NCBI RefSeq assembly: GCF_027744825.2
Contig: NC_071334.1
Span: 39,719,437 to 39,783,436 of the forward strand
Direction of reading: 5' to 3'
Source: Synchiropus splendidus
Taxonomy: Eukaryota > Chordata > Actinopteri > Syngnathiformes > Callionymidae
Length of the DNA: 64,000 nucleotides
Numbering within the stretch: the stretch's first letter is position 1; the number at the start of each line of letters is the position of its first letter. Below, piece by piece: positions 47,636 to 60,795 of the stretch. The translations under genes and the position numbers were made by a program. The notes under the pieces were generated by a model. The model was given only the letters and a program-made list of their open reading frames with translations, was not told the origin of the DNA and did not search any database.

Positions 47636-49703
47636 TATAGTGGGAGGCTAAAATTTCATGTTCTGAAGCTTCCCTGAAAAGTTATGGCACAATGCACAAA
47701 AACGCTTTTCAGCCTGAGATAAGGTGGGTTTCGGAACGCCAAACATAAAAGTGTTGATAACCTTCGAAAAACATTTCAGACAGCTTAGATTTGATGTGCA
47801 ACTACTAGAAAGACCCTTTCTGCTATAGTGGGAGGTTAAAATTTCATGTTCAGAAGCTTCCCTGAAAAGTTATGGCACAATGCACAAAAACGCTTTTCAT
47901 CCTGAGATAAGGTGGGTTTCGGAACGCCAAACATAAAAGTGTTAATAACTTTCGAAAAACACTTCAGACAGCTAAGATTTTATATGCCACTACTAGAAAG
48001 ACCCTTTCTGCTATAGTGGGAGGTTAAAATTTCATGTTCTGAAGCTTCCCTGAAAAGTTATGGCACAATGCACAAAAACGCTTTTCAGCCTGAGATAAGG
48101 TGGGTTTCGGAACGCCAAACATAAAAGTGTTGATAACTTTCGAAAAACACTTCAGACAGCTTAGATTAGATGTGCAACTACTAGAAAGAACCTTTCTGCT
48201 ATAGTGGGAGGTTAAAATTTCATGTTCTGAAGCTTCCCTGAAAAGTTATGGCACAATGCACAAAAACGCTTTTCAGCCTGAGATAAGGTGGGTTTCGGAA
48301 CGCCAAACATAAAAGTGTTGATAACTTTCGAAAAACACTTCAGACAGCTTAGATTTGATGTGCACCTACTAGAAAGACCCTTTCTGCTATAGTGGGAGGT
48401 TAAAATTTCATGTTCTGAAGCTTCCCTGAAAAGTTATGGCACAATGCACAAAAACGCTTTTCAGCCTGAGATAAGGTGGGTTTCGGAACGCCAAACATAA
48501 AAGTGTTGATGACTTTCGAAAAACACTTCAGACAGCTTAGATTTGGTGTGCAACTACTAGAAAGACCCTTTCTGCTATAGTGGGAGGTTAAAATTTCATG
48601 TTCTAAAGCTTCCCTGAAAAGTTATGGCACAATGCACAAAAACGCTTTTCAGACTGAGATAAGGTGGGTTTCGGAACGCCAACCATAAAAGTGTTGATAA
48701 CTTTCGAAAAACACTTCAGATAGCTTAGATTTGATGTGCACCTACTAGAATGGCCCTTTCTGCTATGGTGGGAGGTTAAAATTTCATGTTCTGAAGCTTC
48801 CCTGAAAAGTTATGGCACAATGCGTAAAAACACTTTTCAGCCTGAGATAAGGTGGGTTTCGGAACGCCAAACATAAAAGTGTTGATAACTTTCGAAAAAC
48901 ACTTCAGACAGCTTAGATTTGATGTGCAACTACTAGAAAGACCCTTTCTGCTATAGTGGGAGGTTAAAATTTCATGTTCTGAAGCTTCCCTGAAAAGTTA
49001 TGGCACAATGCACAAAAACGCTTTTCAGCCTGAGATAAGGTGGGTTTCGGAACGCCAAACATAAAAGTGTTGATGACTTTCGAAAAACACTTCAGACAGC
49101 TTAGATTTGGTGTGCAACTACTAGAAAGACCCTTTCTGCTATAGTGGGAGGTTAAAATTTCATGTTCTGAAGCTTCCCTGAAAAGTTATGGCACAATGCA
49201 CAAAAACACTTTTCAGACTGAGATAAGGTGGGTTTCGGAACGCCAAACATAAAAGTGTTGATAACTTTCGAAAAACACTTCAGACAGCTTAGATTTGATG
49301 TGCACCTACTAGAAAGGCCCTTTCTGCTATGGTGGGAAGTTAAAATTTCATGTTCTGAAGCTTCCCTGAAAAGTTATGGCACAATGCGTAAAAACGCTTT
49401 TCAGCCTGAGATAAGGTGGGTTTCGGAACGCCAAACATAAAAGTGTTGATAACTTTCGAAAAACACTTCAGACAGCTTAGATTTGATGTGCAACTACTAG
49501 AAAGACCCTTTCTGCTATAGTGGGAGGTTAAAATTTCATGTTCTGAAGCTTCCCTGAAAAGTTATGGCACAATGCACAAAAACGCTTTTCAGCCTGAGAT
49601 AAGGTGGGTTTCGGAACGCCAAACTTAAAAGTGTTGATAACTTTCGAAGAACACTTCAGACAGCTTAGATTTGATGTGCACCTACTAGAAAGGCCCTTTC
49701 TGC
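47636..49703. repeat. 12-mer higher-order repeat, copy 1 (m254-m264)
   Basis: The order is GGCT with CATTTCAG; GTTCAGAAG with CATCC and TTATATGCCAC; AGATGTGCAAC with AGAACC; TGATGTGCACC; GTTGATGAC; GTTCTAAAG with CCAACCAT and GAATGGCCC; TATGGTGGG with AACACTTTT; GTTGATGAC; AACACTTTTCAGACTG; TATGGTGGGAAG; AAACTTAAAAG with GAAGAACAC. GAATGGCCC (48750 and 51006) and AAACTTAAAA (49621 and 51877) repeat 2256 bp apart. Confidence 0.85.
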
Positions 49704-50079
49704 TATAGTGGGAGGCAATAATTTCATGTTCTGAAGCTTCCCTGAAAAGTTATGGCACAATGCACAAAAACGCTTTTCAGCCTGAGATAAGGTGGGTTTC
49801 GGAACGCCAAACATAAAAGTGTTAATAACTTTCGAAAAACACTTCAGACAGCTAAGATTTCATGTACAACTACTAGAAAGACCCTTTCTGCTATAGTGGG
49901 AGGTAAAAATTTCATGTTCTGAAGCTTCCCTGAAAAGTTATGGCACAATGCACAAAAACGCTTTTCAGCCTGAGATAAGGTGGGTTTCGGAACGCCAAAC
50001 ATAAAAGTGTTGATAACTTTCGAAAAACACGTCAGACAGCTTAGATTTGATGTGCAACTACTAGAAAGACCCTTTCTGC
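49704..50079. repeat. Linking monomers 265-266
   Basis: Monomer 265 is a hybrid, with a GGCAATAAT opening and a GTTAATAAC/TCATGTACAAC end. Monomer 266 opens GGGAGGTAAAAA and has CACGTCAG. They separate the two 12-mer copies and are mirrored by m277-m279 after copy 2, where the hybrid is resolved into two monomers. Confidence 0.75.
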
Positions 50080-51959
50080 TATAGTGGGAGGCTAAAATTT
50101 CATGTTCTGAAGCTTCCCTGAAAAGTTATGGCACAATGCACAAAAACGCTTTTCAGCCTGAGATAAGGTGGGTTTCGGAACGCCAAACATAGAAGTGTTG
50201 ATAACCTTCGAAAAACATTTCAGACAGCTTAGATTTGATGTGCAACTACTAGAAAGACCCTTTCTGCTATAGTGGGAGGTTAAAATTTCATGTTCAGAAG
50301 CTTCCCTGAAAAGTTATGGCACAATGCACAAAAACGCTTTTCATCCTGAGATAAGGTGGGTTTCGGAACGCCAAACATAAAAGTGTTAATAACTTTCGAA
50401 AAACACTTCAGACAGCTAAGATTTTATATGCCACTACTAGAAAGACCCTTTCTGCTATAGTGGGAGGTTAAAATTTCATGTTCTGAAGCTTCCCTGAAAA
50501 GTTATGGCACAATGCACAAAAACGCTTTTCAGCCTGAGATAAGGTGGGTTTCGGAACGCCAAACATAAAAGTGTTGATAACTTTCGAAAAACACTTCAGA
50601 CAGCTTAGATTTGATGTGCACCTACTAGAAAGACCCTTTCTGCTATAGTGGGAGGTTAAAATTTCATGTTCTGAAGCTTCCCTGAAAAGTTATGGCACAA
50701 TGCACAAAAACGCTTTTCAGCCTGAGATAAGGTGGGTTTCGGAACGCCAAACATAAAAGTGTTGATGACTTTCGAAAAACACTTCAGACAGCTTAGATTT
50801 GGTGTGCAACTACTAGAAAGACCCTTTCTGCTATAGTGGGAGGTTAAAATTTCATGTTCTAAAGCTTCCCTGAAAAGTTATGGCACAATGCACAAAAACG
50901 CTTTTCAGACTGAGATAAGGTGGGTTTCGGAACGCCAACCATAAAAGTGTTGATAACTTTCGAAAAACACTTCAGATAGCTTAGATTTGATGTGCACCTA
51001 CTAGAATGGCCCTTTCTGCTATGGTGGGAGGTTAAAATTTCATGTTCTGAAGCTTCCCTGAAAAGTTATGGCACAATGCGTAAAAACACCTTTCAGCCTG
51101 AGATAAGGTGGGTTTCGGAACGCCAAACATAAAAGTGTTGATAACTTTCGAAAAACACTTCAGACAGCTTAGATTTGATGTGCAACTACTAGAAAGACCC
51201 TTTCTGCTATAGTGGGAGGTTAAAATTTCATGTTCTGAAGCTTCCCTGAAAAGTTATGGCACAATGCACAAAAACGCTTTTCAGCCTGAGATAAGGTGGG
51301 TTTCGGAACGCCAAACATAAAAGTGTTGATGACTTTCGAAAAACACTTCAGACAGCTTAGATTTGGTGTGCAACTACTAGAAAGACCCTTTCTGCTATAG
51401 TGGGAGGTTAAAATTTCATGTTCTGAAGCTTCCCTGAAAAGTTATGGCACAATGCACAAAAACACTTTTCAGACTGAGATAAGGTGGGTTTCGGAACGCC
51501 AAACATAAAAGTGTTGATAACTTTCGAAAAACACTTCAGACAGCTTAGATTTGATGTGCACCTACTAGAAAGGCCCTTTCTGCTATGGTGGGAAGTTAAA
51601 ATTTCATGTTCTGAAGCTTCCCTGAAAAGTTATGGCACAATGCGTAAAAACGCTTTTCAGCCTGAGATAAGGTGGGTTTCGGAACGCCAAACATAAAAGT
51701 GTTGATAACTTTCGAAAAACACTTCAGACAGCTTAGATTTGATGTGCAACTACTAGAAAGACCCTTTCTGCTATAGTGGGAGGTTAAAATTTCATGTTCT
51801 GAAGCTTCCCTGAAAAGTTATGGCACAATGCACAAAAACGCTTTTCAGCCTGAGATAAGGTGGGTTTCGGAACGCCAAACTTAAAAGTGTTGATAACTTT
51901 CGAAGAACACTTCAGACAGCTTAGATTTGATGTGCACCTACTAGAAAGGCCCTTTCTGC
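50080..51959. repeat. 12-mer higher-order repeat, copy 2 (m267-m276)
   Basis: Same order as copy 1, but the AGATGTGCAAC/AGAACC monomer is missing, so markers left of it (GTTCAGAAG, 47848 and 50292) are 2444 bp apart while markers right of it are 2256 bp apart. Private changes are CATAGAAGTG in m267 and AACACCTTTC in m272. Confidence 0.85.
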
Positions 51960-53839
51960 TATAGTGGGAGGCAATAATTTCATTTTCTGAAGCTTCCCTG
52001 AAAAGTTATGGCACAATGCACAAAAACGCTTTTCAGCCTGAGATAAGGTGGGTTTCGGAACGCCAAACATAAAAGTGTTGATAACTTTCGAAAAACACTT
52101 CAGACAGCTTAGATTTGATGTGCACCTACTAGAAAGGCCCTTTTTGCTATAGTGGGAGGTTAAAATTTCATGTTCTGAAGCTTCCCTGAAAAGTTATGGC
52201 ACAATGCACAAAAACGCTTTTCAGCCTGAGATAAGGTGGGTTTCGGAACGCCAAACATAAAAGTGTTAATAACTTTCGAAAAACACTTCAGACAGCTAAG
52301 ATTTCATGTACAACTACTAGAAAGACCCTTTCTGCTATAGTGGGAGGTAAAAATTTCATGTTCTGAAGCTTCCCTGAAAAGTTATGGCACAATGCACAAA
52401 AACGCTTTTCAGCCTGAGATAAGGTGGGTTTCGGAACGCCAAACATAAAGGTGTTGATAACTTTCGAAAAACACGTCAGACAGCTTAGATTTGATGTGCA
52501 ACTACTAGAAAGACCCTTTCTGCTATAGTGGGAGGTTAAAATTTCATGTTCTGAAGCTTCCCTGAAAAGTTATGGCACAATGCGTAAAAACGCTTTTCGG
52601 CCTGAGATAAGGTGGGTTTCGGAACGCCAAACATAAAAGTGTTGATAACTTTCGAAAAACACTTCAGACAGCTTAGATTTGATGTGCAACTACTAGAAAG
52701 ACCCTTTCTGCTATAGTGGGAGGTTAAAATGTCATGTTCTGAAGCTTCCCTGAAAAGTTTTGGCACAATGCACAAAAACGCTTTTCAGCCTGAGATAAGG
52801 TGGGTTTCGGAACGCCAAACATAAAAGTGTTGATAACTTTCGAAAAACACTTCCGACAGCTTAGATTTGATGTGTACCTACTAGAAAGACCCTTTCTGCT
52901 ATAGTGGGAGGTTAAAATTTCATGTTCTGAAGCTTCCCTGAAAAGTTATGGCACAATGCACAAAAACGCTTTTCAGCCTGAGATAAGGTGGGTTTCGGAA
53001 CGCCAAACATAAAGGTGTTGATAACTTTCGAAAAACACTTCAGACAGCTTAGATTTGGTGTGCAACTACTAGAAAGACCCTTTCTGCTATAGTGGGAGGT
53101 TAAAATTTCATGTTCTGAAGCTTCCCTGAAAAGTTATGGCACAATGCACAAAAACGCTTTTCAGCCTGAGATAAGGTGGGTTTCGGAACGCCAAACATAA
53201 AAGTGTTAATAACTTTCGAAAAACACTTCAGACAGCTAAGATTTTAAATGCCACTACTAGAAAGACCCTTTCTGCTATAGTGGGAGGTTAAAATTTCATG
53301 TTCTGAAGCTTCCCTGAAAAGTTATGGCACAATGCACAAAAACGCTTTTCAGCCTGAGATAAGGTGGGTTTCGGAACGCCAAACATAAAAGTGTTGATAA
53401 CTTTCGAAAAACACTTCAGACAGCTTAGATTAGATGTGCAACTACTAGAAAGACCCTTTCTGCTATAGTGGGAGGTTAAAATTTCATGTTCTGAAGCTTC
53501 CCTGAAAAGTTATGGCACAATGCACAAAAACGCTTTTCAGCCTGAGATAAGGTGGGTTTCGGAACGCCAAACATAAAAGTGTTGATAACTTTCGAAAAAC
53601 ACTTCAGACAGCTTAGATTTGATGTGCACCTACTAGAAAGACCCTTTCTGCTATAGTGGGAGGTTAAAATTTCATGTTCTGAAGCTTCCCTGAAAAGTTA
53701 TGGCACAATGCACAAAAACGCTTTTCAGCCTGAGATAAGGTGGGTTTCGGAACGCCAAACATAAAAGTGTTGATAACTTTCGAAAAGCACTTCCGACAGC
53801 TTAGATTTGACGTGCACCTACTAGAAAGGCCCTTTTTGC
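51960..53839. repeat. 10-mer block, second occurrence (m277-m286, 1880 bp)
   Basis: The order is GGCAATAAT with AAAGGCCCTTTTT; TCATGTACAAC; CACGTCAG with ATAAAGGTG; GCGT/TTTTCGGCC; AAAATGTC with TGTGTACC; ATAAAGGTG; TTAAATGCCAC; AGATGTGCAAC; TGATGTGCACC; AAAAGCAC with TGACGTGCACC. TGACGTGCACC at 53808 is 6392 bp after the one at 47416 and 10152 bp before the one at 63960 (34 and 54 monomers). Confidence 0.85.
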
Positions 53840-55343
53840 TATAGTGGGAGGTTAAAATTTCATGTTCTGAAGCTTCCCTGAAAAGTTATGGCACAATGCG
53901 TGAAAACGCTTTTCAGCCTGAGATAAGGTGGGTTTCGGAACGCCAAACATAAAAGTGTTAATAACTTTCGAAAAACACTTCAGACAGCTTAGATTTGATG
54001 TGCAACTACTAGAAAGACCCTTTCTGCTATAGTGGGAGGCTAAAATTTCATGTTCTGAAGCTTCCCTGAAAAGTTATGGCACAATGCACAAAAACGCTTT
54101 TCAGCCTGAGATAAGGTGGGTTTCGGAACGCCAAACATAAAAGTGTTGATAACCTTCGAAAAACATTTCAGACAGCTTAGATTTGATGTGCAACTACTAG
54201 AAAGACCCTTTCTGCTATAGTGGGAGGTTAAAATTTCATGTTCTGAAGCTTCCCTGAAAAGTTATGGCACAATGCACAAAAACGCTTTTCATCCTGAGAT
54301 AAGGTGGGTTTCGGAACGCCAAACATAAAAGTGTTAATAACTTTCGAAAAACACTTCAGACAGCTAAGATTTTATATGCCACTACTAGAAAGACCCTTTC
54401 TGCTATAGTGGGAGGTTAAAATTTCATGTTCTGAAGCTTCCCTGAAAAGTTATGGCACAATGCACAAAAACGCTTTTCAGCCTGAGATAAGGTGGGTTTC
54501 GGAACGCCAAACATAAAAGTGTTGATAACTTTCGAAAAACACTTCAGACAGCTTAGATTAGATGTGCAACTACTAGAAAGAACCTTTCTGCTATAGTGGG
54601 AGGTTAAAATTTCATGTTCTGAAGCTTCCCTGAAAAGTTATGGCACAATGCACAAAAACGCTTTTCAGCCTGAGATAAGGTGGGTTTCGGAACGCCAAAC
54701 ATAAAAGTGTTGATAACTTTCGAAAAACACTTCAGACAGCTTAGATTTGATGTGCAACTACTAGAAAGACCCTTTCTGCTATAGTGGGAGGTTAAAATTT
54801 CATGTTCTGAAGCTTCCCTGAAAAGTTATGGCACAATGCACAAAAACGCTTTTCAGCCTGAGATAAGGTGGGTTTCGGAACGCCAAACATAAAAGTGTTG
54901 ATGACTTTCGAAAAACACTTCAGACAGCTTAGATTTGGTGTGCAACTACTAGAAAGACCCTTTCTGCTATAGTGGGAGGTTAAAATTTCATGTTCTGAAG
55001 CTTCCCTGAAAAGTTATGGCACAATGCACAAAAACGCTTTTCAGACTGAGATAAGGTGGGTTTCGGAACGCCAACCATAAAAGTGTTGATAACTTTCGAA
55101 AAACACTTCAGATAGCTTAGATTTGATGTGCACCTACTAGAATGGCCCTTTCTGCTATGGTGGGAGGTTAAAATTTCATGTTCTGAAGCTTCCCTGAAAA
55201 GTTATGGCACAATGCGTAAAAACACTTTTCAGCCTGAGATAAGGTGGGTTTCGGAACGCCAAACATAAAAGTGTTGATAACTTTCGAAAAACACTTCAGA
55301 CAGCTTAGATTTGATGTGCAACTACTAGAAAGACCCTTTCTGC
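53840..55343. repeat. 12-mer, third occurrence (m287-m294)
   Basis: The sequence runs GCGTGAAAACGC; GGCT with CATTTCAG; CATCC with TTATATGCCAC; AGATGTGCAAC with AGAACC; plain; GTTGATGAC; CCAACCAT with CAGATAGC and GAATGGCCC; TATGGTGGG with AACACTTTT. It lacks the GTTCAGAAG and GTTCTAAAG changes that mark copies 1 and 2, which suggests it split off before those arose. Confidence 0.8.
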
Positions 55344-56095
55344 TATAGTGGGAGGTTAAAATTTCATGTTCTGAAGCTTCCCTGAAAAGTTATGGCACAA
55401 TGCACAAAAACGCTTTTCAGCCTGAGATAAGGTGGGTTTCGGAACGCCAAACATAAAAGTGTTGATGACTTTCGAAAAACACTTCAGACAGCTTAGATTT
55501 GGTGTGCAACTACTAGAAAGACCCTTTCTGCTATAGTGGGAGGTTAAAATTTCATGTTCTGAAGCTTCCCTGAAAAGTTATGGCACAATGCACAAAAACA
55601 CTTTTCAGACTGAGATAAGGTGGGTTTCGGAACGCCAAACATAAAAGTGTTGATAACTTTCGAAAAACACTTCAGACAGCTTAGATTTGATGTGCACCTA
55701 CTAGAAAGGCCCTTTCTGCTATGGTGGGAAGTTAAAATTTCATGTTCTGAAGCTTCCATGAAAAGTTATGGCACAATGCGTAAAAACGCTTTTCAGCCTG
55801 AGATAAGGTGGGTTTCGGAACGCCAAACATAAAAGTGTTGATAACTTTCGAAAAACACTTCAGACAGCTTAGATTTGATGTGCAACTACTAGAAAGACCC
55901 TTTCTGCTATAGTGGGAGGTTAAAATTTCATGTTCTGAAGCTTCCCTGAAAAGTTATGGCACAATGCACAAAAACGCTTTTCAGCCTGAGATAAGGTGGG
56001 TTTCGGAACGCCAAACATAAAAGTGTTGATAACTTTCCAAAAACACTTCCGACAGCTTAGATTTGATGTGCACCTACTAGAAAGACCCTTTCTGC
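55344..56095. repeat. 4-mer triplication, copy 1 (752 bp)
   Basis: Monomers 295-298: GTTGATGAC with TGGTGTGCAAC; AACACTTTTCAGACTG; TATGGTGGGAAG with GCGT; CTTTCCAAA with TTCCGAC. AACTTTCC recurs at 56031, 56783 and 57535. A private CTTCCATG change in m297 distinguishes this copy. Confidence 0.9.
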
Positions 56096-56847
56096 TATAG
56101 TGGGAGGTTAAAATTTCATGTTCTGAAGCTTCCCTGAAAAGTTATGGCACAATGCACAAAAACGCTTTTCAGCCTGAGATAAGGTGGGTTTCGGAACGCC
56201 AAACATAAAAGTGTTGATGACTTTCGAAAAACACTTCAGACAGCTTAGATTTGGTGTGCAACTACTAGAAAGACCCTTTCTGCTATAGTGGGAGGTTAAA
56301 ATTTCATGTTCTGAAGCTTCCCTGAAAAGTTATGGCACAATGCACAAAAACACTTTTCAGACTGAGATAAGGTGGGTTTCGGAACGCCAAACATAAAAGT
56401 GTTGATAACTTTCGAAAAACACTTCAGACAGCTTAGATTTGATGTGCACCTACTAGAAAGGCCCTTTCTGCTATGGTGGGAAGTTAAAATTTCATGTTCT
56501 GAAGCTTCCCTGAAAAGTTATGGCACAATGCGTAAAAACGCTTTTCAGCCTGAGATAAGGTGGGTTTCGGAACGCCAAACATAAAAGTGTTGATAACTTT
56601 CGAAAAACACTTCAGACAGCTTAGATTTGATGTGCAACTACTAGAAAGACCCTTTCTGCTATAGTGGGAGGTTAAAATTTCATGTTCTGAAGCTTCCCTG
56701 AAAAGTTATGGCACAATGCACAAAAACGCTTTTCAGCCTGAGATAAGGTGGGTTTCGGAACGCCAAACATAAAAGTGTTGATAACTTTCCAAAAACACTT
56801 CCGACAGCTTAGATTTGATGTGCACCTACTAGAAAGACCCTTTCTGC
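56096..56847. repeat. 4-mer triplication, copy 2 (752 bp)
   Basis: Monomers 299-302 repeat the same four types with no diagnostic change noticed relative to copy 3. Confidence 0.9.
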
Positions 56848-57599
56848 TATAGTGGGAGGTTAAAATTTCATGTTCTGAAGCTTCCCTGAAAAGTTATGGC
56901 ACAATGCACAAAAACGCTTTTCAGCCTGAGATAAGGTGGGTTTCGGAACGCCAAACATAAAAGTGTTGATGACTTTCGAAAAACACTTCAGACAGCTTAG
57001 ATTTGGTGTGCAACTACTAGAAAGACCCTTTCTGCTATAGTGGGAGGTTAAAATTTCATGTTCTGAAGCTTCCCTGAAAAGTTATGGCACAATGCACAAA
57101 AACACTTTTCAGACTGAGATAAGGTGGGTTTCGGAACGCCAAACATAAAAGTGTTGATAACTTTCGAAAAACACTTCAGACAGCTTAGATTTGATGTGCA
57201 CCTACTAGAAAGGCCCTTTCTGCTATGGTGGGAAGTTAAAATTTCATGTTCTGAAGCTTCCCTGAAAAGTTATGGCACAATGCGTAAAAACGCTTTTCAG
57301 CCTGAGATAAGGTGGGTTTCGGAACGCCAAACATAAAAGTGTTGATAACTTTCGAAAAACACTTCAGACAGCTTAGATTTGATGTGCAACTACTAGAAAG
57401 ACCCTTTCTGCTATAGTGGGAGGTTAAAATTTCATGTTCTGAAGCTTCCCTGAAAAGTTATGGCACAATGCACAAAAACGCTTTTCAGCCTGAGATAAGG
57501 TGGGTTTCGGAACGCCAAACATAAAAGTGTTGATAACTTTCCAAAAACACTTCCGACAGCTTAGATTTGATGTGCACCTACTAGAAAGACCCTTTCTGC
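56848..57599. repeat. 4-mer triplication, copy 3 (752 bp)
   Basis: Monomers 303-306 are the third copy. Two of these monomer types (GTTGATGAC and AACACTTTTCAGACTG) also occur as m261-m262 and m273-m274, so the 4-mer was cut out of the 12-mer and amplified. Confidence 0.9.
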
Positions 57600-59103
57600 T
57601 ATAGTGGGAGGTTAAAATTTCATGTTCTGAAGCTTCCCTGAAAAGTTATGGCACAATGCACAAAAACGCTTTTCAGCCTGAGATAAGGTGGGTTTCGGAA
57701 CGCCAAACATAAAAGTGTTGATAACTTTCGAAAAACACTTCAGACAGCTTAGATTTGGTGTGAAACTACTAGAAAGACCCTTTCTGCTATAGTGGGAGGT
57801 TAAAATTTCATGTTCTGAAGCTTCCCTGAAAAGTTATGGCACAATGCACAAAAACGCTTTTCAGCCTGAGATAAGGTGGGTTTCGGAACGCCAAACATAA
57901 AAGTGTTGATAACTTTCGAAAAACACTTCAGACAGCTTTGATTTGATGTGCAACTACTAGAAAGACCCTTTTTGCTATAGTGGGAGGTTAAAATTTCATG
58001 TTCTGAAGCTTCCCTGAAAAGTTATGGCACAATTCACAAAAACGCTTTTCAGCCTGAGATAAGGTGGGTTTCGGAACGCCAAACATAAAAGTGTTGATAA
58101 CTTTCGAAAAACACTTCAGACAGCTTAGATTAGATGTGCAACTACTAGAAAGATCCTTTCTGCTATAGTGGGAGGTTAAAATCTCATGTTCTGAAGCTTC
58201 CCTGAAAAGTTATGGCACAATGCACAAAAACGCTTTTCAGCCTGAGATAAGGTGGGTTTCGGAACGCCAAACATAAAAGTGTTGATAACTTTCGAAAAAC
58301 ACTTCAGACAGCTTTGATTTGATGTGCAACTACTAGAAAGACCCTTTTTGCTATAGTGGGAGGTTAAAATTTCATTTTCTGAAGCTTCCCTGAAAAGTTA
58401 TGGCACAATGCACAAAAACGCTTTTCAGCCTGAGATAAGGTGGGTTTCGGAACGCCAAACATAAAAGTGTTGATAACTTTCGAAAAACACTTCAGACAGC
58501 TTAGATTTGATGTGCACCTACTAGAAAGGCCCTTTTTGCTATAGTGGGAGGTTAAAATTTCATGTTCTGAAGCTTCCCTGAAAAGTTATGGCACAATGCG
58601 TAAAAACGCTTTTCAGCCTGAGATAAGGTGGGTTTCGGAACGCCAAACATAAAAGTGTTGATAACTTTCGAAAAACAGTTCAGACAGCTTAGATTTGATG
58701 TGCAACTACTAGAAAGACCCTTTCTGCTATAGTGGGAGGCTAAAATTTCATGTTCTGAAGCTTCCCTGAAAAGTTATGGCACAATGCACAAAAACGCTTT
58801 TCAGCCTGAGATAAGGTGGGTTTCGGAACGCCAAACATAAAAGTGTTAATAACTTTCGAAAAACACTTCAGACAGCTAAGATTTTATATGCCACTACTAG
58901 AAAGACCCTTTCTGCTATAGTGGGAGGTTAAAATTTCATGTTCTGAAGCTTCCCTGAAAAGTTATGGCACATTGCACAAAAACGCTTTTCAGCCTGAGAT
59001 AAGGTGGGTTTCGGAACGCCAAACATAAAAGTGTTGATAACTTTCGAAAAACACTTCAGACAGCTTAGATTTGATGTGCAACTACTAGAAAGACCCTTTC
59101 TGC
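57600..59103. repeat. Mixed stretch with 2-mer duplication, monomers 307-314
   Basis: CAGCTTTGATT monomers m308 and m310 lie 376 bp apart (57936 and 58312), alternating with an AGATGTGCAAC monomer (m309, with AATTCAC and AGATCC). Then come CATTTTCTG with TGATGTGCACC, GCGT with ACAGTTCAG, GGCT with TTATATGCCAC, and plain. Private substitutions are more frequent here than in the neighbouring 4-mers. Confidence 0.75.
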
Positions 59104-60231
59104 TATAGTGGGAGGTTAAAATTTCATGTTCTGAAGCTTCCCTGAAAAGTTATGGCACAATGCACAAAAACGCTTTTCAGCCTGAGATAAGGTGGGTTTC
59201 GGAACGCCAAACATAAAAGTGTTGATGACTTTCGAAAAACACTTCAGACAGCTTAGATTTGGTGTGCAACTACTAGAAAGACCCTTTCTGCTATAGTGGG
59301 AGGTTAAAATTTCATGTTCTGAAGCTTCCCTGAAAAGTTATGGCACAATGCACAAAAACGCTTTTCAGACTGAGATAAGGTGGGTTTCGGAACGCCAAAC
59401 ATAAAAGTGTTGATAACTTTCGAAAAACACTTCAGATAGCTTAGATTTGATGTGCACCTACTAGAAAGGCCTTTTCTGCTATGGTGGGAGGTTAAAATTT
59501 CATGTTCTGAAGCTTCCCTGAAAAGTTATGGCACAATGCGTAAAAACACTTTTCAGCCTGAGATAAGGTGGGTTTCGGAACGCCAAACATAAAAGTGTTG
59601 ATAACTTTCGAAAAACACTTCAGACAGCTTAGATTTGATGTGCACCTACTAGAAAGGCCCTTTCTGCTATAGTGGGAGGTTAAAATTTCATGTTCTGAAG
59701 CTTCCCTGAAAAGTTATGGCACAATGCACAAAAACGCTTTTCAGCCTGAGATAAGGTGGGTTTCGGAACGCCAAACATAAAAGTGTTAATAACTTTCGAA
59801 AAACACATCAGACAGCTTAGATTTGATGTGCAACTACTAGAAAGACCCTTTCTGCTATAGTGGGAGGCTAAAATTTCATGTTCTGAAGCTTCCCTGAAAA
59901 GTTATGGCACAATGCACAAAAACGCTTTTCAGCCTGAGATAAGGTGGGTTTCGGAACGCCAAACATAAAAGTGTTGATAACTTTCGAAAAACACTTCAGA
60001 CAGCTTAGATTTGATGTGCAACTACTAGAAAGACCCTTTCTGCTATAGTGGGAGGCTAAAATTTCATGTTCTGAAGCTTCCCTGAAAAGTTATGGCACAA
60101 TGCACAAAAACGCTTTTCAGCCTGAGATAAGGTGGGTTTCGGAACGCCAAACATAAAAGTGTTAATAACTTTCGAAAAACACTTCAGACAGCTTAGATTT
60201 GATGTGCACCTACTAGATAGACCATTTCTGC
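59104..60231. repeat. Distant copy of the 39.5-kb 8-mer (m315-m320)
   Basis: Six monomers in the order of m211-m216: GTTGATGAC; CAGACTGAG/CAGATAGC; TATGGTGGG with AACACTTTT; CACATCAG; GGCT; GGCT with TAGATAGACCATTT. They lie exactly 104 monomers (19552 bp) downstream. TAGATAGACC occurs only at these two sites. Confidence 0.83.
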
Positions 60232-60795
60232 TATAGTGGGAGGTTAAAATTTCATGTTCTGAAGCTTCCCTGAAAAGTTATGGCACAATGCACAAAAACG
60301 CTTTTCAGCCTGAGATAAGGTGGGTTTCGGAACGCCAAACATAAAAGTGTTGATAACTTTCGAAAAACACTTCAGACAGCTTAGATTTGATGTGCAACTA
60401 CTAGAAAGACCCTTTCTGCTATAGTGGGAGGTTAAAATTTCATTTTCTGAAGCTTCCCTGAAAAGTTATGGCACAATGCACAAAAACGCTTTTCAGCCTG
60501 AGATAAGGTGGGTTTCGGAACGCCAAACATAAAAGTGTTGATGACTTTGGAAAAACACTTCAGACAGCTTAGATTTGGTGTGCAACTACTAGAAAGACCC
60601 TTTCTGCTATAGTGGGAGGTTAAAATTTCATGTTCTGAAGCTTCCCTGAAAAGTTATGGCACAATGCACAATAACGCTTTTCAGACTGAGATAAGGTGGG
60701 TTTCGGAACGCCAAACATAAAAGTGTTGATAACTTTCGAAAAACACTTCAGACAGCTTAGATTTGATGTGCACCTACTAGAAAGGCCCTTTCTGC
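60232..60795. repeat. Linking monomers 321-323
   Basis: A plain monomer, then CATTTTCTG with GTTGATGACTTTGG, then CACAATAACGC with CAGACTGAG. These are GTTGATGAC-domain types with private changes. Confidence 0.75.
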
